Shown piece by piece: positions 1 through 8,187 of a DNA stretch of 23,111 nucleotides. The DNA lies in the NCBI GenBank assembly GCA_026390195.1, contig JAPLGK010000213.1, positions 1-23,111 on the forward strand, read 5' to 3'. The translations under genes were made by a program, and so were the position numbers. The notes under the pieces are model-generated. The model ran no database searches and was not told the DNA's origin. It was given only the letters and a program-made list of their open reading frames with translations. Numbering within the stretch: position 1 is the first letter of the stretch; each line of letters opens with the position of its first letter. This DNA is from Caldisericota bacterium (GTDB lineage Bacteria > Caldisericota > Caldisericia > Cryosericales > Cryosericaceae).

Positions 1-1
1 C

Positions 2-1012
2 CGCGAACGGTTTGGCATTCGGGTGACCATGGTCGTCATGCTGCTGCTGGTGTTCACCAACCTCGCCAACACCATGGGAGAATTTGCCGGAGTAGCCGGA
101 GCCAGCTCGATCCTGGGTCTGAACCGTTTCATCGCCATTCCTGTGGTAGCATTCTCTGTCTGGCTTCTGGTCGTCAAGGGTTCGTATCGCGCCGTGGAGA
201 AAGTTCTGCTCGTGTTCTGTGTCCTGTATCTGACCTATGTCATCAGTGCTTTCATGGCGCATCCCAACTGGGGGGTCGTTGCCAAGTCCGCTGTCGTTCC
301 GACGTTTCAGATGAACCCCGAGTTCATCTCGCTGTTCATCGCCACAATAGGAACTACGATTGCGCCCTGGATGCAGTTCTACCAGCAGTCGTCGGTCGCG
401 GAGAAGGCGATCGACCTGAAGCACTACCGCTATGAGGTTCTGGACACCTATGTTGGCAGTTTCCTCACCAACTTCGTCTCCTTCTTCATCGTCGTCGCGT
501 GCGCAAGTACTTTGTTTGTGGCGGGCATCCGGGTCAATACTGCGGCAGAAGCGGCAGGCGCACTGGCGCCACTGGCGGGAAGATACGCGTCGATTCTCTT
601 TGCCGTCGGTCTGATCAATGCGTCGATCATGGCTGCCGGGGTCCTTCCTCTCTCGACAGCGTATTCCGTGGCCGAAGCATTTGGCTGGGAGTCGGGGGTC
701 GGCAAGTCATTCCGCGAGGCCCCTCTCTTCTATGGTCTATATACGGCTCTTATTGTTGTGGGTGCCGGAACGATCGTGTTCGTGCCGGAGAGCAAGCTTA
801 TCGGCATCATGCTGTTTTCGCAGGCGGCGAACGGTGTCCTGCTTCCTCTGATCCTCGTCCTCATGCTGAAGCTGATCAATGACAAGTCATTGATGGGGGA
901 GCACGTCAACAGCCGGGGCAAGAACACCGCGGTATGGGCGCAGGCTATCGTCATGATCATCCTGGCGGCGACGCTGACGGTCCAGACCGTGCTTCAGATA
1001 GTGAGGAACTAG
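2..1012 (+). CDS. Nramp-family divalent cation transporter, 3' part (N-terminus outside window)
   Basis: Integral membrane metal-ion transporter of the Nramp (MntH/SLC11) fold. The frame is open from the left edge (codons begin at base 2) and ends at TAG 1010-1012, so TM1 and its metal-binding Asp are outside the window. What remains is about eight to nine hydrophobic helices. The first visible residues, RERFGIR followed by a helix ending in GEFAGVAGA, match the Nramp TM3 region. The TM6 motif, normally MPHN in manganese/iron transporters, reads TTIAPWMQFYQQSS here, so the metal-coordinating Met is Ala and the His is Trp. Changes of this kind are known in Nramp relatives that carry magnesium, so a substrate other than Mn/Fe is likely by inference. 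The family is certain; the substrate is not. Whether it shares a transcript with the MFS gene 72 bp downstream is unclear. Confidence 0.88.
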   Translation, partial: RERFGIRVTMVVMLLLVFTNLANTMGEFAGVAGASSILGLNRFIAIPVVAFSVWLLVVKGSYRAVEKVLLVFCVLYLTYVISAFMAHPNWGVVAKSAVVPTFQMNPEFISLFIATIGTTIAPWMQFYQQSSVAEKAIDLKHYRYEVLDTYVGSFLTNFVSFFIVVACASTLFVAGIRVNTAAEAAGALAPLAGRYASILFAVGLINASIMAAGVLPLSTAYSVAEAFGWESGVGKSFREAPLFYGLYTALIVVGAGTIVFVPESKLIGIMLFSQAANGVLLPLILVLMLKLINDKSLMGEHVNSRGKNTAVWAQAIVMIILAATLTVQTVLQIVRN

Positions 1013-1034
1013 GTTCATGATTCTGCAACGGGGA

Positions 1035-1049
1035 GAGTAGACTCTACTC
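1035..1049. promoter_or_regulatory. 15-bp perfect dyad in the Nramp-MFS gap
   Basis: GAGTAGA and TCTACTC flank a single central C at 1042, in the 72-bp gap between the transporter stop and the MFS start. It could be an operator half-site pair or a weak hairpin (5-bp stem, 5-nt loop). No T-run follows, so it is not a good terminator. Function unknown. Confidence 0.25.
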
Positions 1050-1084
1050 ATCAGGTAATTCGGTTAGCGAAAGGAAGAAACTGA

Positions 1085-2407
1085 GTGAACATTGGAAAAC
1101 GGCTGCCGGCTTTTGAGTCCAAGGACTACCGGCTTTGGTTTGCCGGCCAGAGTATTTCTCTTATTGGCACGTGGCTTCAGAACACCGGACAGTCCTGGCT
1201 GGTTCTCAAGCTGACAAACTCACCCTTCAAGCTCGGTCTGCTGATCAGCATCCAGTTTCTCCCGTCTCTGGTCCTCTCGGTGTTCATTGGACCGATCATC
1301 GATCGTTTTCCAAAGCGCTCGATCCTGTTGTTCACGCAGATCATGTATGCGCTGGCCGCCGCCGCTCTGGCTGTCGTGGCCTTCGGGGGTCATGCGCAGT
1401 ACTGGCACGTGCTGGTCATTGCCGCCCTCACAGGTCTCATCAGTGCTGTCGACTGGCCGACCAGACAGTCGTTTGTGGGCGAACAGGTGAACGACAGATC
1501 CGCCGTCGTGAATGCTGTCGCGCTCAACAGCACGATGTTCAACATCGCCCGCGTCGTCGGTCCTGGCATCGGCGGAGTCCTGATCGCTGCCGTGGGCATT
1601 CCGTGGACATTTGCCTTGAACTCGGTCAGTTTCATAGCCGTCATCATCAGCCTGCTCCTGATGAAAGCGGGCCGCAAGCCGACCAAGGGCAACAAGGGGA
1701 GCTATGCCCAGGAAGTCCGCGAGGGCGCCCAGTACATTGCCCGAAATCAAGTCGTCATGAGCCTCTTGACGATAGCAGGCATCATCAGTTTGTTCCTGCT
1801 CAATTTCAACATCTTCATTCCCAGCTTCACCCAGTTGACTCTTGGTCTGCAGGCAGATGGCTACGGGGGACTGATGTCGGCAATGGGAGTAGGGGCACTG
1901 GCCGCCGGGGTGCTTATGTCTCTCGGCGGCGCGCGGCTGGAACCGACCCCTGCCTATATCTACGGTTCGGGGTTCATCCTTGCGGTTGCGATGGTCCTCG
2001 TCGGCATGCAGCGGAACTTCTACGTGACCGGCCTCCTGCTGATCTTCTGCGGATTCGGTATGGCGGCATTGTCGACGATGTGCAACACGGCGCTTCAGAT
2101 GCAGTCACCGGACAGCATGCGCGGCCGTGTCATGGCCGCCTACAACCTCGTCTTCGTGGGTTCGACCCCCATTGGCGCGCTATATGCGGGCAAGATCTCG
2201 GATGCTCTCGGCGCCAACATGGGCTTCTTCGTCAGCGGTGCCATCGGTGTCGTGTTCCTGGGGGCGATGCTGGTCTTCGTTACTCCCCGCACCTTCCGGG
2301 GCCTGCGAACATTCGCCGTGGCAGGCGCCTCCGGCGGAGGCGGTTCTCAGTCAGTCGGCTCTTCCGCTGGAGTGGACGCCCCAGCGGCCGGGGTGTCCAG
2401 GGACTGA
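1085..2407 (+). CDS. Major facilitator superfamily exporter (EntS/MFS_3-like)
   Basis: A 440-residue, 12-helix MFS permease. The N-terminus (FESKDYRLWFAGQSISLIGTWLQ) and the loop 2-3 motif GPIIDRFPKRS at about residues 69-79 (consensus GxxxDRxGRR) are typical of the proton-driven DHA3/EntS-like exporters that expel siderophores, macrolides or other small molecules. The substrate cannot be read from sequence. The start is GTG 1085, preceded by AAGGAAG at good spacing. The last 40 or so residues are Gly/Ser/Ala-rich and probably disordered. The last 61 bases overlap the 3' end of the convergent histidine kinase gene, so both tails are encoded by the same DNA. The permease assignment is firm; substrate unknown. 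Confidence 0.88.
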   Translation: MNIGKRLPAFESKDYRLWFAGQSISLIGTWLQNTGQSWLVLKLTNSPFKLGLLISIQFLPSLVLSVFIGPIIDRFPKRSILLFTQIMYALAAAALAVVAFGGHAQYWHVLVIAALTGLISAVDWPTRQSFVGEQVNDRSAVVNAVALNSTMFNIARVVGPGIGGVLIAAVGIPWTFALNSVSFIAVIISLLLMKAGRKPTKGNKGSYAQEVREGAQYIARNQVVMSLLTIAGIISLFLLNFNIFIPSFTQLTLGLQADGYGGLMSAMGVGALAAGVLMSLGGARLEPTPAYIYGSGFILAVAMVLVGMQRNFYVTGLLLIFCGFGMAALSTMCNTALQMQSPDSMRGRVMAAYNLVFVGSTPIGALYAGKISDALGANMGFFVSGAIGVVFLGAMLVFVTPRTFRGLRTFAVAGASGGGGSQSVGSSAGVDAPAAGVSRD

Positions 2408-4563
2408 CGCACGCGTGTGGCCAGTTCCTGAAGCGTATAGGGTTTCGGGATGAAGGCCACGAAGCCCGTACTGGCGGCAGGAGTGTCAGTCGCGTCGTAG
2501 CCGGACATCAGGATTGCGGCCACCGACGGATTGATCTCACGAAGCTTCTCGAACAGGTCCCTGCCATTCATACGCGGCATCATCATGTCGACCAGGACAA
2601 GGTCGATGGACCGCCACGAGTCCGTGTAGATAACAAGCGCGTTCACTGGATCGGCGGTGTCGGTGACGCGATATCCGAGGCCTGAGAGGACCTTGACGGC
2701 AACACTGCGGACAACATCTTCGTCATCCACGATGAGCACCGATTCTCCCCGGACAGACCGTGGCAGTGACCCGGAGACGGGCGTCTGGCGAGCCCTTGCT
2801 TGGGCTTCGGCGCGTGAAACTGCCGGAAGGTACAGCGTGAACGTCGTTCCCTGGTTTGGCACTGAAGCTACCGTTATGGTTCCTCCGTGGTCGTGCACGA
2901 CACGCCAGACGATGGACAGTCCCAACCCGGTTCCTTCAGGCCGCGTTGTGAAGAACGGTTCGAACAGATGGTCCCTGGCCTCAGGTGATAGACCGCAACC
3001 GGTGTCCGACACCCTTATCTGCACGTAGCTGCCGTCTGGCAGGCCAGGAACGCCGTGGCTGGTGCAGAAGGATTCGTCGATGATGACGTTGCAGGCGTCG
3101 ACCGTGAGCGTGCCGACGTGGTGTCCCATGGCATCGCGGGCATTGATGATCAGGTTCAGGATGACCTCTTCCAGCTGCGTCCGGTCACCGGGAACGTATG
3201 CCAAATCTGGAGAGATGCTCCGTATCAGGACAGTGCGTTTGTCGAAGCCCGGCATGGCGATCGAGAGCGTATCCGCCAGGACCCCGCCGACATCGACGTC
3301 GGCGATGGTTGGCGTGCTGTTGCGTGAGAAGGACAGCAACCGGTGCGTCAGTTCCGCGGCGCGCCTCGCGGCGCGTTCAATGGTGTCCAGTCCCTGGTAG
3401 AGTTCAGTCCCTTCCGTTGCGTCGACCCTGAGCAGCGACGCATGCCCCATGATCCCGCCCATGATGTTGTTGAAGTCGTGTGCGATTCCCCCGGCGAGTC
3501 TCCCGACCGCTTCCATCTTTTGTGACTGCAAGAGCTCTTTTTCCAGCTGCCGAGATCGTTCCTCTGTGAGTCGCTGTTCTGTGACGTCTCGGAAGATTCC
3601 CTGGACAATGGAAGCCCCCGCAGATGGAATGGACTGCAGGGAAGCCTCACAGATGACCTGACGGCTGTCATGGGTGACAAAGGTCCAGTCAAACCGCTGT
3701 GCCTCGCCGGCAAGGGCGTGGTCTTCGAACGTGCGCATGGCGTCGGCAGATGCACGGCCATCGGGCTGCATGACTGGACTGATGTCGGGGATGATCCTTC
3801 CCATCAAGTGTTCGGTTGTGGTGCCAAGCACTCGCCCTGCGGCGGTGTTTGCATGTGTAATGACATGGTTGCTGACGATCAGAATAGGATCGGGAGCTTC
3901 GTCAAACAGGGCGTGATACTGCTCGTACGCCGTGCGAACGGTCTGTTCGGCTTTGAGCTGGTCCCGCAGGTCACGGGCGACGATGAGCACACGTTTGCTG
4001 GGAGCCTGGAGGTTCGACATCATGACTTCGACAGGAATGAGAGCTCCGTCGGATGCGACAAACTGCCACCGCGTTGATGTAAGGCTTCGGTCCAGCAGAG
4101 ACGTCAGATCTTTCGACACATCCGCCTGTCCGATGAACATGATGGACCCCAGTGTGGTGCCAAGCAGGTCAGAGTCCTTTCGAGCAAGCAGAGCACACAG
4201 GGCTCCGTTGACGGCCTCGATGCGCAGCTGTCCGTCGGCGTCGCCCACGAGCAGGGCCGGTTCCGGGACTGCGGCAAACAACTGCTGGTAGTAGGCGGCC
4301 CGGTCACGTGCCGCGCGTGCCGCGCGTTCACGTGAAGCAAGCAGGTAGATGGCGAGCAAGACGACCGCGATGCCCCCGAGCACCAGCAGTGTCGTTCTCA
4401 ACCGATCGCTGCCGGCGTAGACGAGTTCATAGATGTTCGCGGCAACCACCAGCTTGGGAAGAGCCGAGACCGGAGTGGTGGCATGGACCCGGGATGTCTG
4501 TCCGACAAGGAGGACTGTGGCAGCAGCAAGCGCGACTGCGGAACGCAGAGCATACTGCATCAT
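2347..4563 (-). CDS. Membrane-anchored hybrid histidine kinase (PAS-PAS-HisKA-HATPase-REC)
   Basis: A 738-residue sensor kinase with its receiver in the same chain. Order: signal-like helix 1-28, short extracytoplasmic stretch, transmembrane helix about 56-76, PAS-like regions about 90-200 and 212-332, phospho-acceptor helix with H362 in GGIAHDFNN, N-box with N470 and N474, D-box D520 (DTGCGLS), G2 box GTGLGLS 544-550, then a receiver domain from about 607 with acidic pair D613/D614, phospho-acceptor D659 (LVDMMMPRMNG) and K707. The frame stays open upstream for another 116 codons. I chose ATG 4561-4563 because GGGAG lies six bases before it and a signal sequence follows at once. The signal sensed is unknown, and no separate response regulator gene lies beside it, so the output must be elsewhere. 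The 3' end overlaps the MFS gene. Confidence 0.88.
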   Translation of the reverse strand: MMQYALRSAVALAAATVLLVGQTSRVHATTPVSALPKLVVAANIYELVYAGSDRLRTTLLVLGGIAVVLLAIYLLASRERAARAARDRAAYYQQLFAAVPEPALLVGDADGQLRIEAVNGALCALLARKDSDLLGTTLGSIMFIGQADVSKDLTSLLDRSLTSTRWQFVASDGALIPVEVMMSNLQAPSKRVLIVARDLRDQLKAEQTVRTAYEQYHALFDEAPDPILIVSNHVITHANTAAGRVLGTTTEHLMGRIIPDISPVMQPDGRASADAMRTFEDHALAGEAQRFDWTFVTHDSRQVICEASLQSIPSAGASIVQGIFRDVTEQRLTEERSRQLEKELLQSQKMEAVGRLAGGIAHDFNNIMGGIMGHASLLRVDATEGTELYQGLDTIERAARRAAELTHRLLSFSRNSTPTIADVDVGGVLADTLSIAMPGFDKRTVLIRSISPDLAYVPGDRTQLEEVILNLIINARDAMGHHVGTLTVDACNVIIDESFCTSHGVPGLPDGSYVQIRVSDTGCGLSPEARDHLFEPFFTTRPEGTGLGLSIVWRVVHDHGGTITVASVPNQGTTFTLYLPAVSRAEAQARARQTPVSGSLPRSVRGESVLIVDDEDVVRSVAVKVLSGLGYRVTDTADPVNALVIYTDSWRSIDLVLVDMMMPRMNGRDLFEKLREINPSVAAILMSGYDATDTPAASTGFVAFIPKPYTLQELATRVRQSLDTPAAGASTPAEEPTD

Positions 4564-4641
4564 GAGTGCTCCCGGGCGTCCAGAACGACCAGTCTTGACC
4601 GAGGTTGCCCTCCCTGCTCTACCCGCTGTCAGCATATATCT

Positions 4642-4669
4642 ATGATATCCGGTAAACCTTTTCTGTAAA
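4642..4669 (-). promoter_or_regulatory. Putative sigma70-like promoter of the hybrid kinase gene
   Basis: Read on the minus strand: -35 TTTACA (4669-4664), 16-bp spacer, -10 TATCAT (4647-4642). Each box matches consensus at five of six positions. Transcription would begin near 4635, giving a leader of about 70 nt before the chosen ATG at 4563. This supports that start over upstream in-frame starts. Confidence 0.45.
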
Positions 4670-4823
4670 GTTGAAATCTGACATGTATGGCTGTCCCACC
4701 GCGCTTTCAGCGGTCCAGCCTGAGGAGGAAGGTCCTGACAAGCGAGGGATACGGAACCTGCGGAGAGGTTCGGCCGTCCGAGAGAATACGCGCATATACT
4801 GTTTGCGCACCAGGTGTTGTGAA

Positions 4824-5075
4824 ATGTTGTATAGGCACAGGGTTTCGACTCGAAAAGCGTTGTGCGGTATCGTAACATTGATGCTCTTGTGCGCATCGGC
4901 ACCGGCTGCACACGCGCGAAGCATGGGTGTCCTTACGAAGGGCAGTCTCGAGACTCGTCACGAACAGATGTTCATGCAGACAGTGGACTCCAATATCATT
5001 CGTATCCACACGGTGGGCAGGGGAATTCGCGTTCTGAGCTGCCAGTCGGTGGTTGGTTGGAGAACCGGTCAATAA
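4824..5075 (+). CDS. Possible small secreted protein (83 aa), unknown function
   Basis: I do not recognise this protein. From ATG 4824 it begins with a basic stretch (RHRVSTRK), a hydrophobic core and an AHA-RS junction at about residues 30-32, which together look like a Sec signal peptide. The remaining 50 or so residues have no recognisable domain. AGGTG lies seven bases upstream of the ATG, and a TATACT box at 4795-4800 lacks a convincing -35 partner. It points away from the kinase gene across a 260-bp gap. It could be a real small exported protein, the 5' remnant of a decayed gene, or a chance frame. Confidence 0.35.
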   Translation: MLYRHRVSTRKALCGIVTLMLLCASAPAAHARSMGVLTKGSLETRHEQMFMQTVDSNIIRIHTVGRGIRVLSCQSVVGWRTGQ

Positions 5076-5468
5076 TCATCCATGTATGTGGACAGCCTGA
5101 AACCGCTTGCGCTCATGAATGCGACTGATGCTTGGGCATGGGCATGGTGGGGATGTCCGTTGCAGAGCACGAGCTGTGCTTGAGGGGCATGTGTATCAGG
5201 AGTATCCTGCTGGCTTTCATGTTCGACCGGATGGCCGATCTCTGGATGAGAAGGGCCTCGCCGGCTGGATGGCCGGGGAGAAGGATGAACACCGTTTTCG
5301 ATGAGCGCACTGGGATGCGTGTGACGCGGAGATGTGCATTCGTGTGCAAGTCATTGTGGTGAGTGGGACCGTAACCGCTTGCTTCTTGGCCAATTTGGAT
5401 CAGGATAATGTCGTGCTCCTGACAGATTCGCTAACTCGCTATGAATGTTGATTGTGGAGGAACCAGAA
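5076..5468. other. 393-bp stretch without a convincing gene
   Basis: Short frames exist here: 76 codons at 5132-5362; a 111-codon frame at 5119-5451 broken by TGA at 5302; and a 33-codon Trp-rich frame at 5082-5183. None has a good Shine-Dalgarno sequence or a recognisable product. The 10-mer AACCGCTTGC occurs at 5101 and again near 5372. A GATAAT box at 5404-5409 could serve the downstream membrane protein but has no good -35. The stretch may be a decayed gene or a long regulatory region. Confidence 0.4.
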
Positions 5469-5750
5469 ATGGGTGAACACAAGAACAAGGCCGGTTCGCC
5501 GGGACGAAATGGTCGGCACGGTTCGGAGCCCCGCACACGACAGACCTGGTCGACGATGGACAACGCCAGGAAGCGTCTGGTCATGGCCACACTGGTCGTG
5601 CTGGCAGGAGCTCTTCTGTCCATGGTACCCAGGGGAAGGACTTTGGGATACGTTGTCAGCGCCATCGGTCTCGTGTCGTACGTCGTCCTCCGACTCATGC
5701 CCATGTGGCGGACCTGGCGTTCTTCGAGGCATCTGCCAGGAGCACAGTGA
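5469..5750 (+). CDS. Small two-helix membrane protein (93 aa)
   Basis: I do not recognise this protein. It has a hydrophilic, basic N-terminal 38 residues, then two hydrophobic segments at about 39-57 and 62-80 separated by PRGRT, and a basic tail (RTWRSSRH), giving a hairpin in the membrane with both ends probably cytoplasmic. The start is ATG 5469, because GGAGG precedes it by eight bases; the frame is open a little further upstream without a better site. It lies 48 bp before the ceramidase-like gene on the same strand, so it may be the first gene of the sugar cluster or a separate unit. Existence likely, function unknown. Confidence 0.6.
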   Translation: MGEHKNKAGSPGRNGRHGSEPRTRQTWSTMDNARKRLVMATLVVLAGALLSMVPRGRTLGYVVSAIGLVSYVVLRLMPMWRTWRSSRHLPGAQ

Positions 5751-5798
5751 AGAATCCCGATCCAATCATAGATCAGCGGTTCTTGAAGGGAGGCTGCG

Positions 5799-7091
5799 AT
5801 GCTTGAGACTGGATGTGGAAGCGCCGTCATCACCCCTCGTGCTGGGTTGCAGATGGCTGGCTTTCTTGGCAAGCGCATTGCCGAGGGTGTTCATGACGAC
5901 CTCATGGCCAAGGCGGTGTATCTGGCAGACGGACCGGAGAATCGCATGATGCTCATCGTCGTGGACACACTTGAGGTAGACCGACAGTTCGTGGACGAGG
6001 TACGGAGACGCGTGGAGCAGGAGACCGGTGTACCTGCCGCCTGCTGTCTGGTTGCGGCTATTCATACGCATTCCGGACCTTCCGGACTCGAACGGGTTGC
6101 TTTTTGGGGAGAGGTGGAAGACAACCAGGTTGTTGAGGCTTTTGACGGGAGGCTGTTCGAGCAGACAGTAGCAGGATGTGTCACCGCTGCCAAGAAAGCC
6201 CGCAGGTGGGCTCGCGAAGGCACCATCAAGAGCGGCATGACGAGCATGCTGCAGCCGATTTGTGGCAATCGGCGCGTTCGTACCACAGAGCAGGTGCAGA
6301 TGCGGGTGCTGGAAGTGGAAACGCGCTCGCGATGCGCGGGGGTCTATAATCTCGACTGTCACCCCACTGTCCTTCATGAGGAGAACCGCTTGTACAGCGC
6401 CGACTTCCCGGGGTTCGCCGCCAGCATCATGCCCCTTTTCGAGCCCTTTGTCACAATGCCCGTGTTCCTTAATGGGGCTGCCGGCGACATGAGTACGCGC
6501 TTCTACCGGCAGAGCTCCGACTTTGCGGAGGTGAAGCGTATTGGCACCATCGTGGCCGAGAGTGTTGCTGCAAGTCTGGATGTGCTGGAGCCGATGAAGG
6601 GGCCATTTGTGGTGCGGGCTGTTGAGGTTCCCCTGAGGCTCAAAGCCAAGCAATTCCCCTCGGCGCAGGACCTTGAACACCGCATTGCTGACGCCCGGAA
6701 GAAGCTGGAAGTAGCTCGATTGAAGCGAGTGCGAAATCTGAGGCTCCTGGAATCAGCTATCGAGGGACTGACGTTTGCGGCCACGATGGTCGACAAGGCA
6801 GGCAAGGTGGAATACATCGACTCCCGGCTGTCGCTGGTTCGATTTGGCGACATTCTTGTGGCCGGGATCCCCGGGGAGCTGTTTTCCAGCTTGGGGAATG
6901 ACATTCGAGCAGCATTTCCAGACTATCTTGTGCTGGTCGCCGGGTACTGCGGAGACTATATGGGATACATCCCCGATACAGCGGCTTATGACGAGGGTGG
7001 CTACGAGGCGTTCACGACATTCATCGCCAAAGGCGAGGGTGAACGGTTGCGGGATGCTGCCACCAACGGGCTGCGTGCCCTCTTGGCGTGA
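5799..7091 (+). CDS. Cytoplasmic neutral/alkaline ceramidase-like hydrolase
   Basis: A 430-residue protein resembling the N-terminal catalytic domain of neutral ceramidases (Ceramidase_alk fold), zinc amidases that cleave N-acyl bonds. Residues that line up with the known zinc site are visible: HTHSGP at 89-94, H188 in DCHPTVL, E360 in GIPGELF, and a Tyr at 387 or 390 in GDYMGYIPD. NGAAGDMS at 225-232 corresponds to the nucleophile loop, with S232. Unlike secreted ceramidases it has no signal peptide and lacks the C-terminal immunoglobulin-like domain, so it is probably intracellular. GGGAGG precedes ATG 5799. It sits 13 bp before a sugar-phosphate SIS gene, which suggests a small, perhaps phosphorylated, N-acylated sugar substrate rather than a sphingolipid. 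The fold is well supported; the substrate is inference. Confidence 0.75.
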   Translation: MLETGCGSAVITPRAGLQMAGFLGKRIAEGVHDDLMAKAVYLADGPENRMMLIVVDTLEVDRQFVDEVRRRVEQETGVPAACCLVAAIHTHSGPSGLERVAFWGEVEDNQVVEAFDGRLFEQTVAGCVTAAKKARRWAREGTIKSGMTSMLQPICGNRRVRTTEQVQMRVLEVETRSRCAGVYNLDCHPTVLHEENRLYSADFPGFAASIMPLFEPFVTMPVFLNGAAGDMSTRFYRQSSDFAEVKRIGTIVAESVAASLDVLEPMKGPFVVRAVEVPLRLKAKQFPSAQDLEHRIADARKKLEVARLKRVRNLRLLESAIEGLTFAATMVDKAGKVEYIDSRLSLVRFGDILVAGIPGELFSSLGNDIRAAFPDYLVLVAGYCGDYMGYIPDTAAYDEGGYEAFTTFIAKGEGERLRDAATNGLRALLA

Positions 7092-7104
7092 CAGGGAGGA
7101 ACCA

Positions 7105-8187
7105 GTGGACCAGCAGCTGATGATCCGGGAAGTGCGTGAGACGGTGTCGGTGCTCGAGCGCCTTGCGCACGAGGAAGGGCCGTTGATTGAGGGAATTGGG
7201 CATCGGTTTGCCGCCAGGGACCCTGACGTCGTCATTGAATCGGGACGTGGGACTTCGGACCATGCGTGCATGTACGGCCAGTATCTTATCGAATCGCTCC
7301 TGCGGATTCCCGTGGCTCTGGCGCTTGGGTCGCTGTACACGAACTATGGTCTGCCTCCCCGCATGCGGCGCGGTGCTGTCATTGCCATTTCGCAGTCGGG
7401 CGAGACGGAAGATGTTTGCAGGGTCGCGGAGCAAGCCGTCAAAGACGGCACCTTCGCAGTCGGTATCACGAATGTTCAGGGCAGCACGCTCGATCGGACA
7501 GTAGCTCCTAACTCGCTGTTTCTGCGGGCAGGACCCGAAGAGAGCATCGCCGCTACGAAGACCTTTACTGCATCGCTGGCGGCACTCCTGCTTCTGGTCC
7601 ACGCCGTCCGGGGCGACGCCTTTGACATCGGTACAGTCCTCGAGGGTCTGGGAGGCATCGTCGAGCGAGAAGAAGAAGTGCGTCAGCAGGCACTGCGCTA
7701 CACGTTCACCGATGACTTTGTCGTGCTGGGCACAGGCTATTGCTACGCGAATGCCTTGGAGGGCGCCCTGAAGCTGAAGGAAACGTGCTATATCAATGCG
7801 CAGGGCCTCTCCTCGGTCGACCTCATTCATGGGCCGCTGGCTGTCCTCAATCCAGATCTTCCTGTTATCATGTTTGCTCCGAACGACGCATGTCTGGATC
7901 TCAACATAGCAGTTCTGGAGCGCATCAAGTCGACGCGTGCTCATGTGCTGGTGGTCTCCGACAGTGACAGAGCCCTGCAGTACGGTGACATTGCGTTTCG
8001 CATCCCCGACGCAGACCCGACGGTCTATCCACTGGAGAACGCCCTGTTCGCGCAGCTGTTTGCCTACAGCCTCTCGATTGCACGTAAGCTGAACCCGGAC
8101 AAACCCCGTTTTCTCCGCAAGATCAGTCTCATCAAAGACGATGAGCGTCATGCGGGCAATCCAGGTGCGGACACTCAGCATCCGTGA
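7105..8187 (+). CDS. Double-SIS sugar-phosphate isomerase/deaminase (NagB-II/GlmS-isomerase-like)
   Basis: A 360-residue protein made of two SIS domains (about 30-165 and 195-330), equal to the isomerase half of GlmS without its glutaminase half. Visible motifs: SGRGTSDHA 46-54, SQSGETED 96-103, EESIAATKTFTAS 145-157, EGALKLKE 219-226 and IHGPLAVLN 241-249; these hold the phosphosugar-binding Ser/Thr and catalytic Glu/His positions of GlmS. Family members include type II glucosamine-6-phosphate deaminases (NagB-II, GlmD), AgaS, and the fructoselysine/glucoselysine-phosphate deglycases. With nagA in the cluster, deamination of an amino-sugar phosphate to fructose 6-phosphate or similar plus ammonia is most likely; a deglycase is the main alternative. 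The start is GTG 7105 because AGGGAGGA ends four bases before it; the frame runs open further upstream inside the previous gene. Confidence 0.85.
   Translation: MDQQLMIREVRETVSVLERLAHEEGPLIEGIGHRFAARDPDVVIESGRGTSDHACMYGQYLIESLLRIPVALALGSLYTNYGLPPRMRRGAVIAISQSGETEDVCRVAEQAVKDGTFAVGITNVQGSTLDRTVAPNSLFLRAGPEESIAATKTFTASLAALLLLVHAVRGDAFDIGTVLEGLGGIVEREEEVRQQALRYTFTDDFVVLGTGYCYANALEGALKLKETCYINAQGLSSVDLIHGPLAVLNPDLPVIMFAPNDACLDLNIAVLERIKSTRAHVLVVSDSDRALQYGDIAFRIPDADPTVYPLENALFAQLFAYSLSIARKLNPDKPRFLRKISLIKDDERHAGNPGADTQHP

Noticed and set aside
1135..2685. 516-codon open frame inside the MFS gene, other phase
   Set aside because: Composition is rich in Arg/His/Cys/Gln with no domain, and the MFS frame on the same strand is unmistakable. 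It is a shadow of high-GC coding sequence.
4564..4911. 116-residue N-terminal extension of the hybrid kinase
   Set aside because: The frame is open but the extension has no domain character, crosses the predicted promoter, and a good ribosome site plus signal-like helix mark the start at 4563.
5082..5183. 33-residue Trp-rich peptide (WAWAWW, two Cys) that might be a ribosomal peptide precursor
   Set aside because: No ribosome site at proper spacing, no modification or transport genes nearby; probably chance from the GGGCATGGGCATGG repeat.
5119..5451. 111-codon frame interrupted by a single TGA at 5302 (possible selenocysteine or pseudogene)
   Set aside because: No recognisable protein, no evident SECIS-type hairpin after the TGA, and an open run of this size with one stop can occur by chance.
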